Part shown: positions 27,805 through 36,880 of the stretch, in pieces | Numbering within the stretch: the first letter of the stretch is position 1 | How the letters are laid out: each line of letters begins with the position of its first letter | Assembly (NCBI GenBank): GCA_017577405.1 | Contig: PIUA01000021.1 | Coordinates: forward strand, 167,002-231,001 | Reading direction: 5' to 3' | DNA from: Bacillota bacterium | GTDB lineage: Bacteria; Bacillota; Limnochordia; Limnochordales; Limnochordaceae | DNA length: 64,000 nucleotides | The notes under the pieces: model-generated | Databases searched by the model: none | Seen by the model: the letters and a program-made list of their open reading frames with translations, nothing else | Told to the model about the DNA's origin: nothing | Translations under genes and position numbers: made by a program

Positions 27805-29067
27805 ATGGACCGGAATCAGTTGCTCCACGAAGGTGTGGTGGCCAAGTTCCTCCGCTACGTCCAGGTGGAGACCACCTCCGCGGAGGAGCCGCAGACCATC
27901 CCCAGCACGCCAGGCCAGTGGGAGCTGGCCCGGATGCTGGCCGCGGAGTTGCAGGCCATGGGCTTGACCGATGTGGAGGTGGATGAGCACGCCTTCGTCA
28001 CCGCCACCCTACCCGCCCGGGGGGCGGAGCATGCGCCCGTCATCGGTTTTCTCGCCCACATGGACACCAGCCCCGCCGCACCGGGCAGGAACGTGAAGCC
28101 CATCCTGCACCGGGCCTACCCCGGCGGGCCGATCCAGCTTCCCGCGGGTCCCGTCCTCCGGGAGGAGGAGCAGCCCCTCCTCCGGGAGGTGATTGGCCAC
28201 GACCTGATCACGTCCAGCGGCGACACCCTCTTGGGGGCCGACAACAAGGCGGGGATCGCGGTGATCATGGAGGCCCTGGCCCGCCTCCTCAGGGATCCCA
28301 GCCACATCCACGGGACCTTGCGAATCGCGTTCACCCCGGATGAGGAGAACGGGAGCGGCATTGCCCTCTTCGACCCCGCCCGCTTCGGGGCTGTGGCGGC
28401 CTACACCGTCGATGGCGGCCCCTTGGGGGAGTTGGAGTGGGAGAACTTCAACGCCCTCAACCTGCGGGTGGTGATCGAAGGGCGGGCCGCGCACACAGGC
28501 ACCGCGCGGGGAACCATGATCAACAGCCTCCACCTGGCAGCCCAGCTCATTGGGAGCGTGCCGGCCACGGCCCGACCCGAGACCACCCTGGGGAGGGAGG
28601 GCTTCATCCACGTGGACCGGATCGAGGGTTCGGTGGAGCGGGTGGCCATGGTCTGGCTCTTGCGGGACTTCACCGCTTCGGGGCTGGACGCCAAGCGGCA
28701 GTGGCTGGAACGGGCGGTGGAGGCGCTCCGCCTGGCCCACCCGGGCTGCCGGATCACGGTGGAGGCGTTGGGCGGGTACCGGAACATGCGGGAGGTGCTG
28801 GAGACCTTCCCGGAGGTGGTGGAGCGAGCCCGCCAAGCCTACCGGGATGTGGGGGTGGAGCCCGTGGAGCTCCCCATCCGGGGCGGCACCGACGGCGCTC
28901 AGCTGACTCACATGGGGCTGCCCACGCCCAACCTGTTCACCGGGGGGGTCAACTTCCACTCACGGACCGAGTGGGTTTCAGTCCAGTGGATGGAGAAGGC
29001 GGTGGAGGTCCTCCTCGCCCTGGCCCGCCGCTGGGCGGAGAGCCCGGCGCCCCAGGCTCGCCCTTGA
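27805..29067 (+). CDS. pepT: Peptidase T (tripeptide aminopeptidase)
   Basis: FLRYVQVETTSAEEPQTIPSTPGQWELARMLAAELQAMG, FTPDEENGSG, RGGTDGAQLTHMGLPTPNLFTGG. Confidence 0.92.
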   Translation: MDRNQLLHEGVVAKFLRYVQVETTSAEEPQTIPSTPGQWELARMLAAELQAMGLTDVEVDEHAFVTATLPARGAEHAPVIGFLAHMDTSPAAPGRNVKPILHRAYPGGPIQLPAGPVLREEEQPLLREVIGHDLITSSGDTLLGADNKAGIAVIMEALARLLRDPSHIHGTLRIAFTPDEENGSGIALFDPARFGAVAAYTVDGGPLGELEWENFNALNLRVVIEGRAAHTGTARGTMINSLHLAAQLIGSVPATARPETTLGREGFIHVDRIEGSVERVAMVWLLRDFTASGLDAKRQWLERAVEALRLAHPGCRITVEALGGYRNMREVLETFPEVVERARQAYRDVGVEPVELPIRGGTDGAQLTHMGLPTPNLFTGGVNFHSRTEWVSVQWMEKAVEVLLALARRWAESPAPQARP

Positions 29068-29229
29068 GCAGGGGGCGGGGGAGGGCCCGGCGAAGAAGAC
29101 CCCAGTTCCGTCCCGGGTTGAGGACGGCATGAAACCGGGCTGCCCTGGAGAGAAAGAAGGAGTGCAACCAGGGTCGCAGAACCTGGGAGTCGGAAGGGGT
29201 AGCTTGGTTCCTGGAAGGGGGGGTTCGCT

Positions 29230-29463
<234 letters not shown>

Positions 29464-29514
29464 GGAACCCTTCTCGGGAACGGAGGGCTTGCCGCTTCCG
29501 TTTCCACCATGCAG

Positions 29515-29546
29515 GGCGCCTTCCCGCCGGAAGGCGCCTTTTGTTT
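29515..29546 (+). terminator. Intrinsic terminator after ferredoxin gene
   Basis: GGCGCCTTCC-CGCC-GGAAGGCGCC followed by TTTTGTTT. Confidence 0.85.
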
Positions 29547-29583
29547 CCCCCACACCAAGGCCCGGTGCCCAGGCTGAGGGAAC

Positions 29584-30660
29584 CTAACGGCGCAGCTCGC
29601 CCAGGGCCTGCCGGCTCAAGGCGGCCAGGAGCGTCACGCCCGCCACGCCCATCAGGGTGTAGAGGTTCCGGACCAGGGCCGCCAGGCCCACCTGGGCCAT
29701 CAGCCAAGCCAGGACGCTGACGGCCAGGGTGGTGGTCCTCCACCGAGAGACGGCCCCGCGGGCCGGACCGCGGGGAGGGGCCGGGCGTGGGAAGGGGGAG
29801 CGGTCCAGCCGGGCCACCAGCCCAAAGAGATTGGCCACCGCGGTGGTGAAGATCTCGGCCAGGAGGACCAGGCTGTAGGCGGGACCCAGCCCCGGGGCCA
29901 GCCGGGTGGCCAGGAGGACCATGGGCAGCTCTGTCTCCTGGAGCACCTGGGGTTCCAAGGTGAAGAGGCTGAAGTGGATGGCCAGGGCCCCGCTGGCCAG
30001 GATGGCGGCCCCCACGAGGGCCCCCGGCAGCAGGGCCTGGCGGGGGCTGGCCCGCCCCAGGGGCCCCAGCACCCCCACCGCGAGGATCAGGTTGTACGAT
30101 CCGTACGCCACGGCGGCGAGAGGCCAAGCCGGGAGCACCGCGGGGGCGGGTGGGGCCCACCCCGGATCCAGGGGGTGGGTGGCCAGGTTGCCGAGGGCCA
30201 CCAGGAGCACGGCGCCCAGCAACCAGGGGACCACCGCCGCGATGGTCCGGACCACCCCGTCGAGGCCGAAGAGGACCGCCGTCGCCGCCCCGGCCACCAA
30301 GAGGGCAGAGCCCGCCGGGGCGGGTAGCCCCAGCTGCTCGCGGGCGACGGCCCCCGCGCCGGCCGCCATGGCTGCCAGGCCGCCCAAGAGGAAGAGGAGC
30401 AGGAGCCCATCGAGGAGGGCGGCCAGCGGGGGGGTGGCGAGCCCCGTCAGGAGCTCCCGGTGGGAGCGGGCCTGGAAGCGGGCGCCCGCCCGCAGGATCA
30501 GGTAGCCATAGCCCGCGAGAAGGGCCCCGGCCAAACCCACCCCCCAGCCGGCCTGCAGCCCGTAGAGCCCGAAGAACTGGAGGATCTCCTGCCCCGACGC
30601 GAAGCCCGCGCCGACCACCGTGCCGGCGAAGGCGGCCCCTACCCGGAGGGCGGCCCCCAT
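29584..30660 (-). CDS. YkvI-like membrane transporter (LeuT-fold family)
   Basis: GTVVGAGFASGQEILQFFGLYG near the N-terminus, ~10 TM helices. Confidence 0.75.
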   Translation of the reverse strand: MGAALRVGAAFAGTVVGAGFASGQEILQFFGLYGLQAGWGVGLAGALLAGYGYLILRAGARFQARSHRELLTGLATPPLAALLDGLLLLFLLGGLAAMAAGAGAVAREQLGLPAPAGSALLVAGAATAVLFGLDGVVRTIAAVVPWLLGAVLLVALGNLATHPLDPGWAPPAPAVLPAWPLAAVAYGSYNLILAVGVLGPLGRASPRQALLPGALVGAAILASGALAIHFSLFTLEPQVLQETELPMVLLATRLAPGLGPAYSLVLLAEIFTTAVANLFGLVARLDRSPFPRPAPPRGPARGAVSRWRTTTLAVSVLAWLMAQVGLAALVRNLYTLMGVAGVTLLAALSRQALGELRR

Positions 30661-30736
30661 GATCTCCCTGCCCCTGGTGGTGTTGCCGGCCATGGTCCAG
30701 CATACGCCGGGGGCAGGGGGCTAGCACGGTTGGGGC

Positions 30737-31366
30737 CTAGAAGCCGCCGAAGATGAGGCCGATGCGGAAACCTGGCCGCTGGATGGCCCTCAGATCACCC
30801 AGCGCGGCGCTGCTCCCCATGGGGATGGGGAAGGTGTAGGTGACCCCGACCTGGGCCGTCCCCAGCTGGCCCAGCCCGAACTCGATGGCCGCCTCCGGCC
30901 GGAAGAGGAGGAAGGCGAGCCGCTCGGGCTGGGACCCGTGCTGCAGGGAGGCCATCCCGAGACCGAAGAGGACGCCGAGGCTGGTCCGTGGGGTGACCGC
31001 CGGGAAGGCCCCCTGGGCCCCGGGCAGGTACGCGGCGTGGATGCCGCCGTAGCTGAGGCTGAAGCTGGGGCCGTCCCCCGTTGGGGCCGTCTGGCCCGCC
31101 GCGCCGTACCCGCCCACCCGCCAGGCCTGGTGTCGGCCGAAGCCGCCCCCACCCTGGAGCACCAGCATCTCGGGGAGGGCGGGGAGGCCCAATTCCGCCG
31201 GGTCGATGAGGAGGAGCTCCACCATGGGCCCGCCCCCACCGGTGAGGAGCCCCTGGGCCCCAACCGATCCGGCCGCGGTCAGGACCAGGAGGACGATGCC
31301 CGCCGCGGCGAGGAGCGCTGCAGCCTTGCCCCGGCCGCGGGCGGTGGATGCTGCCAAGACCGCCAT
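30737..31366 (-). CDS. Secreted glycine-rich protein, possible small outer-membrane beta-barrel
   Basis: Signal sequence; C-terminus RPGFRIGLIFGGF ends in an aromatic residue; ATG 31366 behind AAGGAGG. Confidence 0.5.
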   Translation of the reverse strand: MAVLAASTARGRGKAAALLAAAGIVLLVLTAAGSVGAQGLLTGGGGPMVELLLIDPAELGLPALPEMLVLQGGGGFGRHQAWRVGGYGAAGQTAPTGDGPSFSLSYGGIHAAYLPGAQGAFPAVTPRTSLGVLFGLGMASLQHGSQPERLAFLLFRPEAAIEFGLGQLGTAQVGVTYTFPIPMGSSAALGDLRAIQRPGFRIGLIFGGF

Positions 31367-31480
31367 GATCCATGCCTCCTTCCCGATGCGCGCCCAGGCG
31401 CACCGGTCGATGGTCGCCGCCTTAGCTATCGGTCGGGGCGGGGCGGAGATGAAGGCTGGCGAGGGGCGCAGGCCTCGGGG

Positions 31481-32158
31481 TCAAGGAGCGTCCGACCAGG
31501 AGAAGCCGTGGTAGCGCAGGGTGAGGGTGAGGCCCCACGGGGAGACCCGGATCTCTTGGTTGCGGACCACCTGGTGTCCCAGCTCCAAGCCGTACTCCAG
31601 GGTGGAGTCGATGCTCCCCCACCAGTAGGTGAGGGCGATGCGCCGCAACTCCCCTGTCTTCAGCGAGATCCAGATGGAGCCCTTCTGGGCGCCGGAGGCT
31701 CCTTCTTTCAGGGTGCCTTGGAACAGGGCTTGGGGTTCCCCCTCGAGGAGCTCCACGCCCACAAAGTTGAAATCGAAGTCGGCCAGGTAGGTCCGGGCGT
31801 CGCGGAGGACCGTCTCAATCTCCCGGGGAACGAAGGCGGGCGCCTTCTCCACGCTGACCACCGCCCGCGGGCCTTGCTGCTCCACCGTGGCCACGAAGGG
31901 CGCCCGGAGACCCACCAGGGAGACGTGCCCATCCACCTGGAAGCGAACCCCTCCTTGATCGAGAGGCCGCCGCTCGATGAGTTGCTCCAGAATCTGGTAG
32001 GCCTCGCCTGGGTCCAGGGTGAACGGGTCGGGGGCTTGGGCGCTCACCCGGCCCACCCCGCCCAGCCCGACCAGAGCCAGGGCCAGGAGGGCGGCCAGCC
32101 AGCCTTGGCAAACGCCCCGGGCCGTCCTTCGGGTCTGAGGGAGTTGGGCCCTCCTCAC
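31481..32158 (-). CDS. Secreted protein, possibly LolA-like
   Basis: Signal sequence (GWLAALLALALVGLGGVGRVSAQ) then beta-rich domain (VRFQVDGHVSLVGLRAPFVATVEQQG...GSIWISLKTGELRRIALTYWWGS); GTG 32158 behind GGAGGG. Confidence 0.45.
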   Translation of the reverse strand: MRRAQLPQTRRTARGVCQGWLAALLALALVGLGGVGRVSAQAPDPFTLDPGEAYQILEQLIERRPLDQGGVRFQVDGHVSLVGLRAPFVATVEQQGPRAVVSVEKAPAFVPREIETVLRDARTYLADFDFNFVGVELLEGEPQALFQGTLKEGASGAQKGSIWISLKTGELRRIALTYWWGSIDSTLEYGLELGHQVVRNQEIRVSPWGLTLTLRYHGFSWSDAP

Positions 32159-32268
32159 GCCTTCCCTCCTCGCCACGGGCTTGGGCGTCTTGCGCCGCCA
32201 GTATAGCATACAGGTCCGAGAAGAGAGAAGATGGTGGCAAAAGGCTGGGAGAGGGACGGGCCGGGGCC

Positions 32269-32778
32269 TCATCCGGCGGCGCGGGTCGTCCGGGGCAGGG
32301 CGAGGCCCGGCAGCCCCAGGCCCGGGGGGAAGGCCTCGCCCTCGCCGGCCCGGAGGGCGGCCCCCACCTGGGTGGCCATGGGTTCTTCGATCATCTGAAG
32401 GTAGGCCTCCAGAGAGACGGGGATCTGGAGGGCCTGGAGGATCCGGAAGCCCCGCACGAAGGCGGAGCGCTCGATCTCCCAGGGCACCTGGGACCAGTGG
32501 TGGTGGCGGATCCGCTCCAGCTCCTGGGGCTTTTCGTCAAAATCGAGGACATGGCCCAGCTCGTGGGCAAGAATGACCACCAGGAAGGAGAGGGATTGGC
32601 GGCTCAGATCGGGGGTCCAGACATCGAGAATCCGCTCCTCCGGATGGTAGAGCCACTGCTCCCGGACCTGGCCCGGCCGCAGGCGGACCCCCAGGGCCTG
32701 AAAGGAGCGGAGCAGCCGGAGGATGTACTGGTTTCTGGGAAACTGGCCCATCAGGTTGTCGGTCGGGTGCGGGCTCAT
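32269..32778 (-). CDS. Small putative zinc metallopeptidase (HELGH motif)
   Basis: FLVVILAHELGHVLDFDEKPQELERIRHHHWSQVPWEIERSAFVRG. Confidence 0.6.
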   Translation of the reverse strand: MSPHPTDNLMGQFPRNQYILRLLRSFQALGVRLRPGQVREQWLYHPEERILDVWTPDLSRQSLSFLVVILAHELGHVLDFDEKPQELERIRHHHWSQVPWEIERSAFVRGFRILQALQIPVSLEAYLQMIEEPMATQVGAALRAGEGEAFPPGLGLPGLALPRTTRAAG

Positions 32779-32935
32779 GGCCGGGCCTCCTCGAAGGTTT
32801 CCAGAGCCTTCGGCCTCCAAGGGACCGCCTCCTGGTGCCGCGGGGTGGCAATGGCTGCCAGGGGGCCGCAGGATCCTCGGAGAGGGGGCGCCGCCCGCCG
32901 GGCTGGGTCCGGGCTGGGCAAAGGAGGGATGGCTG

Positions 32936-33589
32936 GTGGGTTGGGGTCCCTTCCCCTTTCCCGGGGAATCGGAGGTCGATTGGGTGGCCCTGGTGGCCGA
33001 AGCCCGGATCGAAGAGGCCATGAAAGAAGGCCGTTTTGACAACCTTCCAGGCCGGGGAAAGCCCCTCCAGCTGAAAGAGTACCCCTTCGTGCCGGCCCGG
33101 CTGCGGGTTCCTTACAAGATCCTGCACGACGCGGGGTTGGCCCCGGCCTGGATCCAACGGAGCCAGACCCTGGCCGAGCTGGAGGAGCGGATCGGCCAGG
33201 TGATGGAAGAACACCTGGCCTGGCTAGCCCGGGAGCGGGAGGCCCAGGAGCGCCTGGCGGCCCAAGGGACGGCCTCAAGCCGGGAGCAGGCCCGGGCCCG
33301 CCTGGAGCTGGCCCGTCGGGCCCACGGACACGCCGTCGCCCAGGTCCGGGAGCTGATGGAGGCCCGCAACCGAGCCCTCGACCAGTTCAACCAGATGGTC
33401 CCCAACATCCTCTGGCAGAAGGGGCGCTGGTCCATCCCCGAACGGCTGGCCCGGTTCGAGGCGGCGTGCCGCGACGCCTTCCCCGGGCTGACGGCGGGGG
33501 CTGGCCCTCCCTCGTCGGCGGCAACGCCCCCGCCCGGTACCCCCCTGCCCCCGTCAGGCGGGGGTCCAGAGGGTGAAGGGGATGGCTGA
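32936..33589 (+). CDS. DUF1992 / DnaJ-homologue-subfamily-C-28-like domain protein
   Basis: DWVALVAEARIEEAMKEGRFDNLPGRGKPLQLKEYPFVPARLRVPYKILHDAGLAPAWI; GTG 32936 behind AAGGAGGG. Confidence 0.8.
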   Translation: MGWGPFPFPGESEVDWVALVAEARIEEAMKEGRFDNLPGRGKPLQLKEYPFVPARLRVPYKILHDAGLAPAWIQRSQTLAELEERIGQVMEEHLAWLAREREAQERLAAQGTASSREQARARLELARRAHGHAVAQVRELMEARNRALDQFNQMVPNILWQKGRWSIPERLARFEAACRDAFPGLTAGAGPPSSAATPPPGTPLPPSGGGPEGEGDG

Positions 33590-34960
33590 GATGAGATCCC
33601 CCAGGCCCACCGTCCACAGCGGGCGGTCCACCCAGCGGGTGGGCATGCCCACCAAGGTCAGCCCCTGCCACTGGAGTCCTGGGCCGTCCAGGCTCCCCGT
33701 CACCCCGGGAAGCTCACTCAACGCCTGCAGCAGCTCCAGCCCGGTGGACGCCAAGGGGGTGGCCAGGTGGTCGGCGAGGGCGGCGGGTGTGGCCCGCCCC
33801 CGGGCGGAGCGGGCGGCGGCGGCCAGGGCCGTGTAGGCCAGGGCCAGCCGCTCCAGGAGGGCCCTTTCGGGGCGGGTGGTGGAGGTCAGGTAGAGGCCGG
33901 GCATGTGCAGCTGGATCCGCTGAAGGCCTGTCCTTTGGTGGAGGAGGTGGAGGGTCTCCAGCATCCAGCGGGGCCCGGGCCGTGCCGGCCAGTCGGGATG
34001 GCCCAGGTCGTGGGCCATCAGCCCCAGCTCCGCCTCGTTGAGGCCGAGGCTCTGCACCTGGGGCAGGAGGTGCTGGAGGAGGTACGTCCGGATCTGGGGC
34101 GAGGCCATGGAGGCCCACTCGTAGTGGATGAGGAGGCCGGGCGCCTCCGCGCGGACCGTGGCCAGCCCTTCCAAGAGGGGACCGGCCCAGGTGTCGAAGC
34201 GGCTCCCGTCGGGATAGGTCTCGGAGAGGAGCTGGAAGCCCGAGAGGATCAGGTGGCTGAACTCCCGGGCGTAGGGGGCAAAGGCCCGCAGCCACTGGGT
34301 CCCCTCGCCCAGGCGGTGGTTCCCCGGGTTCCAGGCGGCGATGAACCGGTTGGCCCGGGTGGTGGTCAGGGTGCGGCCGGGCAGGGGGAGGGCCATCCCC
34401 TTCGGGTACTCGAAGATCCAGTGGAGGGCTCCTTCCCGGGCGGGCGTGGGCGCCTCCGAGATGGGAACGGGTCCCTCAGGGGCCAGGACCAGGATCTGGG
34501 GCGCCTGGGCCAGGAGCTGGGCCAGTTGGGGGTGGAGGGGAGGGGTGAACACCAAGACCCGGGGCAGGCCCAAATCGGCCAGGGCGAGGGCCATGTTCCC
34601 CGAGTTCCCTCCCACCGTCGGCTGGTCCACGGGGAAGTGCTCCATGAGCCAGTGGAAGGTGGTTTCGTCGGTGATGACCCGTTCTAGGGCGGTGCTCCGG
34701 CTGACGGACCAGGCGATGGCCGCGAAGAGATCGGCCGGGGAGCGGAGCTCTCCGGGCGCGTGCTCAAGGCCGCGGGCGGCCGCCTCCTGCCATGTCGGGT
34801 CCGTGGCCAGCAGGTGCGCCAGCTCCTGGGGCCGGGCCCGATGGAGGCCGTCCACCACCGTGTGGAAGGCCAGGGCCACACCTCGGACGGCTCCAATCTT
34901 CTCAGGGATGACGGCCAGCGCCTCCTGGTAGATGGCCTGCCACCGGTCTGGGCTCACCAT
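33554..34960 (-). CDS. ADP-dependent glucokinase/phosphofructokinase family protein
   Basis: VGGNSGNMALALADLG; HWIFEYPKG...TTTRANRFIAAWNP; HLILSGFQLL; SLGLNEAELGLM; TVGLGDLISAIPF, matching the archaeal/eukaryal ADP-dependent sugar kinase pattern. Confidence 0.82.
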   Translation of the reverse strand: MVSPDRWQAIYQEALAVIPEKIGAVRGVALAFHTVVDGLHRARPQELAHLLATDPTWQEAAARGLEHAPGELRSPADLFAAIAWSVSRSTALERVITDETTFHWLMEHFPVDQPTVGGNSGNMALALADLGLPRVLVFTPPLHPQLAQLLAQAPQILVLAPEGPVPISEAPTPAREGALHWIFEYPKGMALPLPGRTLTTTRANRFIAAWNPGNHRLGEGTQWLRAFAPYAREFSHLILSGFQLLSETYPDGSRFDTWAGPLLEGLATVRAEAPGLLIHYEWASMASPQIRTYLLQHLLPQVQSLGLNEAELGLMAHDLGHPDWPARPGPRWMLETLHLLHQRTGLQRIQLHMPGLYLTSTTRPERALLERLALAYTALAAAARSARGRATPAALADHLATPLASTGLELLQALSELPGVTGSLDGPGLQWQGLTLVGMPTRWVDRPLWTVGLGDLISAIPFTLWTPA

Positions 34961-35189
34961 CGCCCCACCGCCTTTCCCGTTGGCTCTCTTCCCGGCTCCT
35001 GGTTCGCCCTGGACCCGGGCCCTTCCTCTGCCCAGCCCCTTCCCGGCGGGCCTGCCCAGGGATCCCGAGCGGGAAACCCTGGACGCCGAAGCTGGCCCCT
35101 GAACGGAGCGGGGATGGTGCCGAATCCATCATTTGGGAGGAAGGGCTCGCGACGGGCGGGAACTCTTCCCAGCAGGAGGCGCGAACCGA

Positions 35190-36827
35190 TTGCAGGAGAT
35201 CCTCATCGTCAACGGCCGGGTTCACACCATGAGCCCCCTGGGGACCCTTCCCGGCGCGGCGGTGGCCCTGCGGGCGGGCCGGGTGGTGGGTGTGGGCCCT
35301 GAAGAGGCCATGCGCCGTCTCTTGGGGCGGTCGGTCCTGCGGGTCGATGCCCAGGGCGGCTCGGTCCTGCCCGGGTTCACCGATGCCCATATCCACCTCA
35401 CCGCGTTCGCCCAGCGGGCGCACCAGGTCGATCTCCGGGGGGTCCGCCACCTCACCGAGGCCTTGGAGCGGGTCCGGGCCCAGGTGGCTGAGCTGCCCCC
35501 GGGCGCGTGGGTGCTGGGCGGGGGCTTCGACCTCAATGGGTGGACGGGCGAGGCCCCGACCGCCGCTGCCTTGGATCAGGTGGCCCCCGAGCACCCCGTC
35601 GCCTTGGGGAGCAAGGACGGCCACCAGGTCTGGGTGAACAGTCTGGCCCTCCAGCAGGCGGGTTTCGGCGATGGGGCGGGGGACCTGCCGGGCGGGGTGG
35701 TGGAGCGGGACGCCGCAGGCCGGCCCACGGGCATCCTCAAGGAACGGGCCGCGGAACGGGTGTGGGCGGCGGTCCAGGAGCCGGAGCCGGCCGTCCTGCG
35801 GGAGCTGGTCTTGCGGGCCCAGGAGCGCCTCCATGCCCTGGGCATCACTGGGGTCCACGTGCCCGAGGGCGCTGGGGCTTTCCGGCTCCTCCAGAGCCTG
35901 GCCCAGGCCGGGGAGTTGGCCCTCCGGGTCACCTTCATGCTCCCCGTCCAGCTCCTGGAGGCGGCGGTCCAGCTTGGGCTGCAGGATGGCTTCGGCAACG
36001 ACCTCCTCCGCCTTGGGCCGCTGAAGATCTTCAGCGACGGCACCCTGGGGGCCCAAACGGCCGCTATGCTGGAGCCCTACGTGGGCCGGGAGGCCGACGG
36101 CTACCGGGGCGTGGTGACCATCGAGCCCGAGGAGCTGCACGAGGTGGTGGCTCAGGCCACCCAGGCAGGCTTGGCGGTAGCCATTCATGCCATCGGCGAC
36201 CGGGCCAACCGGATGGCCCTCGACGCCCTGGAGCCGTGGGTCTTTCAGAGCCGGCGCCGGGGCTTGCGCCACCGGATTGAGCACGCGCAGCTGGTCGATC
36301 CCAAGGATCGGGTCCGGTTTGGGCAGTTGGGGGTGGTCGCCTCCGTCCAGCCCATCCACGGGCCTTACGATCGGGAGCTGGTCCGGCGCCACTGGGGGCC
36401 CGAGCGGGCCCAGTGGGCCCATGCCTGGCGCTCGCTGCGGGCCGCGGGAGCCCGGCTCGCCTTCGGTTCCGACGCTCCGGTGGAGAGCCCCGATCCGCTC
36501 CTGGGCGTGTATGCGGCCCTCACCCGGCGGCTGCCCCACCAGGCGGACGAGCCCCTGGAGGCGCACGAGGCCCGGGAACGGCTCACCCTGCACGAGGCCT
36601 TGGAAGGGTACACCACGGGGGCCGCGTACGCTTCGGGCGAAGAGCGGGTGAAAGGGAGCCTGGAGCCGGGGAAGGTGGCCGATCTGGTCATCTTGAGCCA
36701 TGACCTGGTCCGGCTGCCCTTGGAGGCGTGGGGGGAGCTGCACGTCCGGGGGACGGTGTGGAATGGCCGGATGGTCCACCAGACGCCCGACCTTCCGGTG
36801 GAGATGGACGTGCGGGTCGGTTCGTGA
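35190..36827 (+). CDS. Amidohydrolase family protein (YtcJ-like)
   Basis: ILIVNGRVHTMSPLG..., GGSVLPGFTDAHIHL, HAIGDRANRMALDALE, GSDAPVESPDPLLGVYAALTRR. Confidence 0.9.
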   Translation: MQEILIVNGRVHTMSPLGTLPGAAVALRAGRVVGVGPEEAMRRLLGRSVLRVDAQGGSVLPGFTDAHIHLTAFAQRAHQVDLRGVRHLTEALERVRAQVAELPPGAWVLGGGFDLNGWTGEAPTAAALDQVAPEHPVALGSKDGHQVWVNSLALQQAGFGDGAGDLPGGVVERDAAGRPTGILKERAAERVWAAVQEPEPAVLRELVLRAQERLHALGITGVHVPEGAGAFRLLQSLAQAGELALRVTFMLPVQLLEAAVQLGLQDGFGNDLLRLGPLKIFSDGTLGAQTAAMLEPYVGREADGYRGVVTIEPEELHEVVAQATQAGLAVAIHAIGDRANRMALDALEPWVFQSRRRGLRHRIEHAQLVDPKDRVRFGQLGVVASVQPIHGPYDRELVRRHWGPERAQWAHAWRSLRAAGARLAFGSDAPVESPDPLLGVYAALTRRLPHQADEPLEAHEARERLTLHEALEGYTTGAAYASGEERVKGSLEPGKVADLVILSHDLVRLPLEAWGELHVRGTVWNGRMVHQTPDLPVEMDVRVGS

Positions 36828-36880
36828 AGCTTTGGAGCGCGCGGGCAAAGGGCGGCTCGGGTTGGCAAGGGGTGGGTGTC

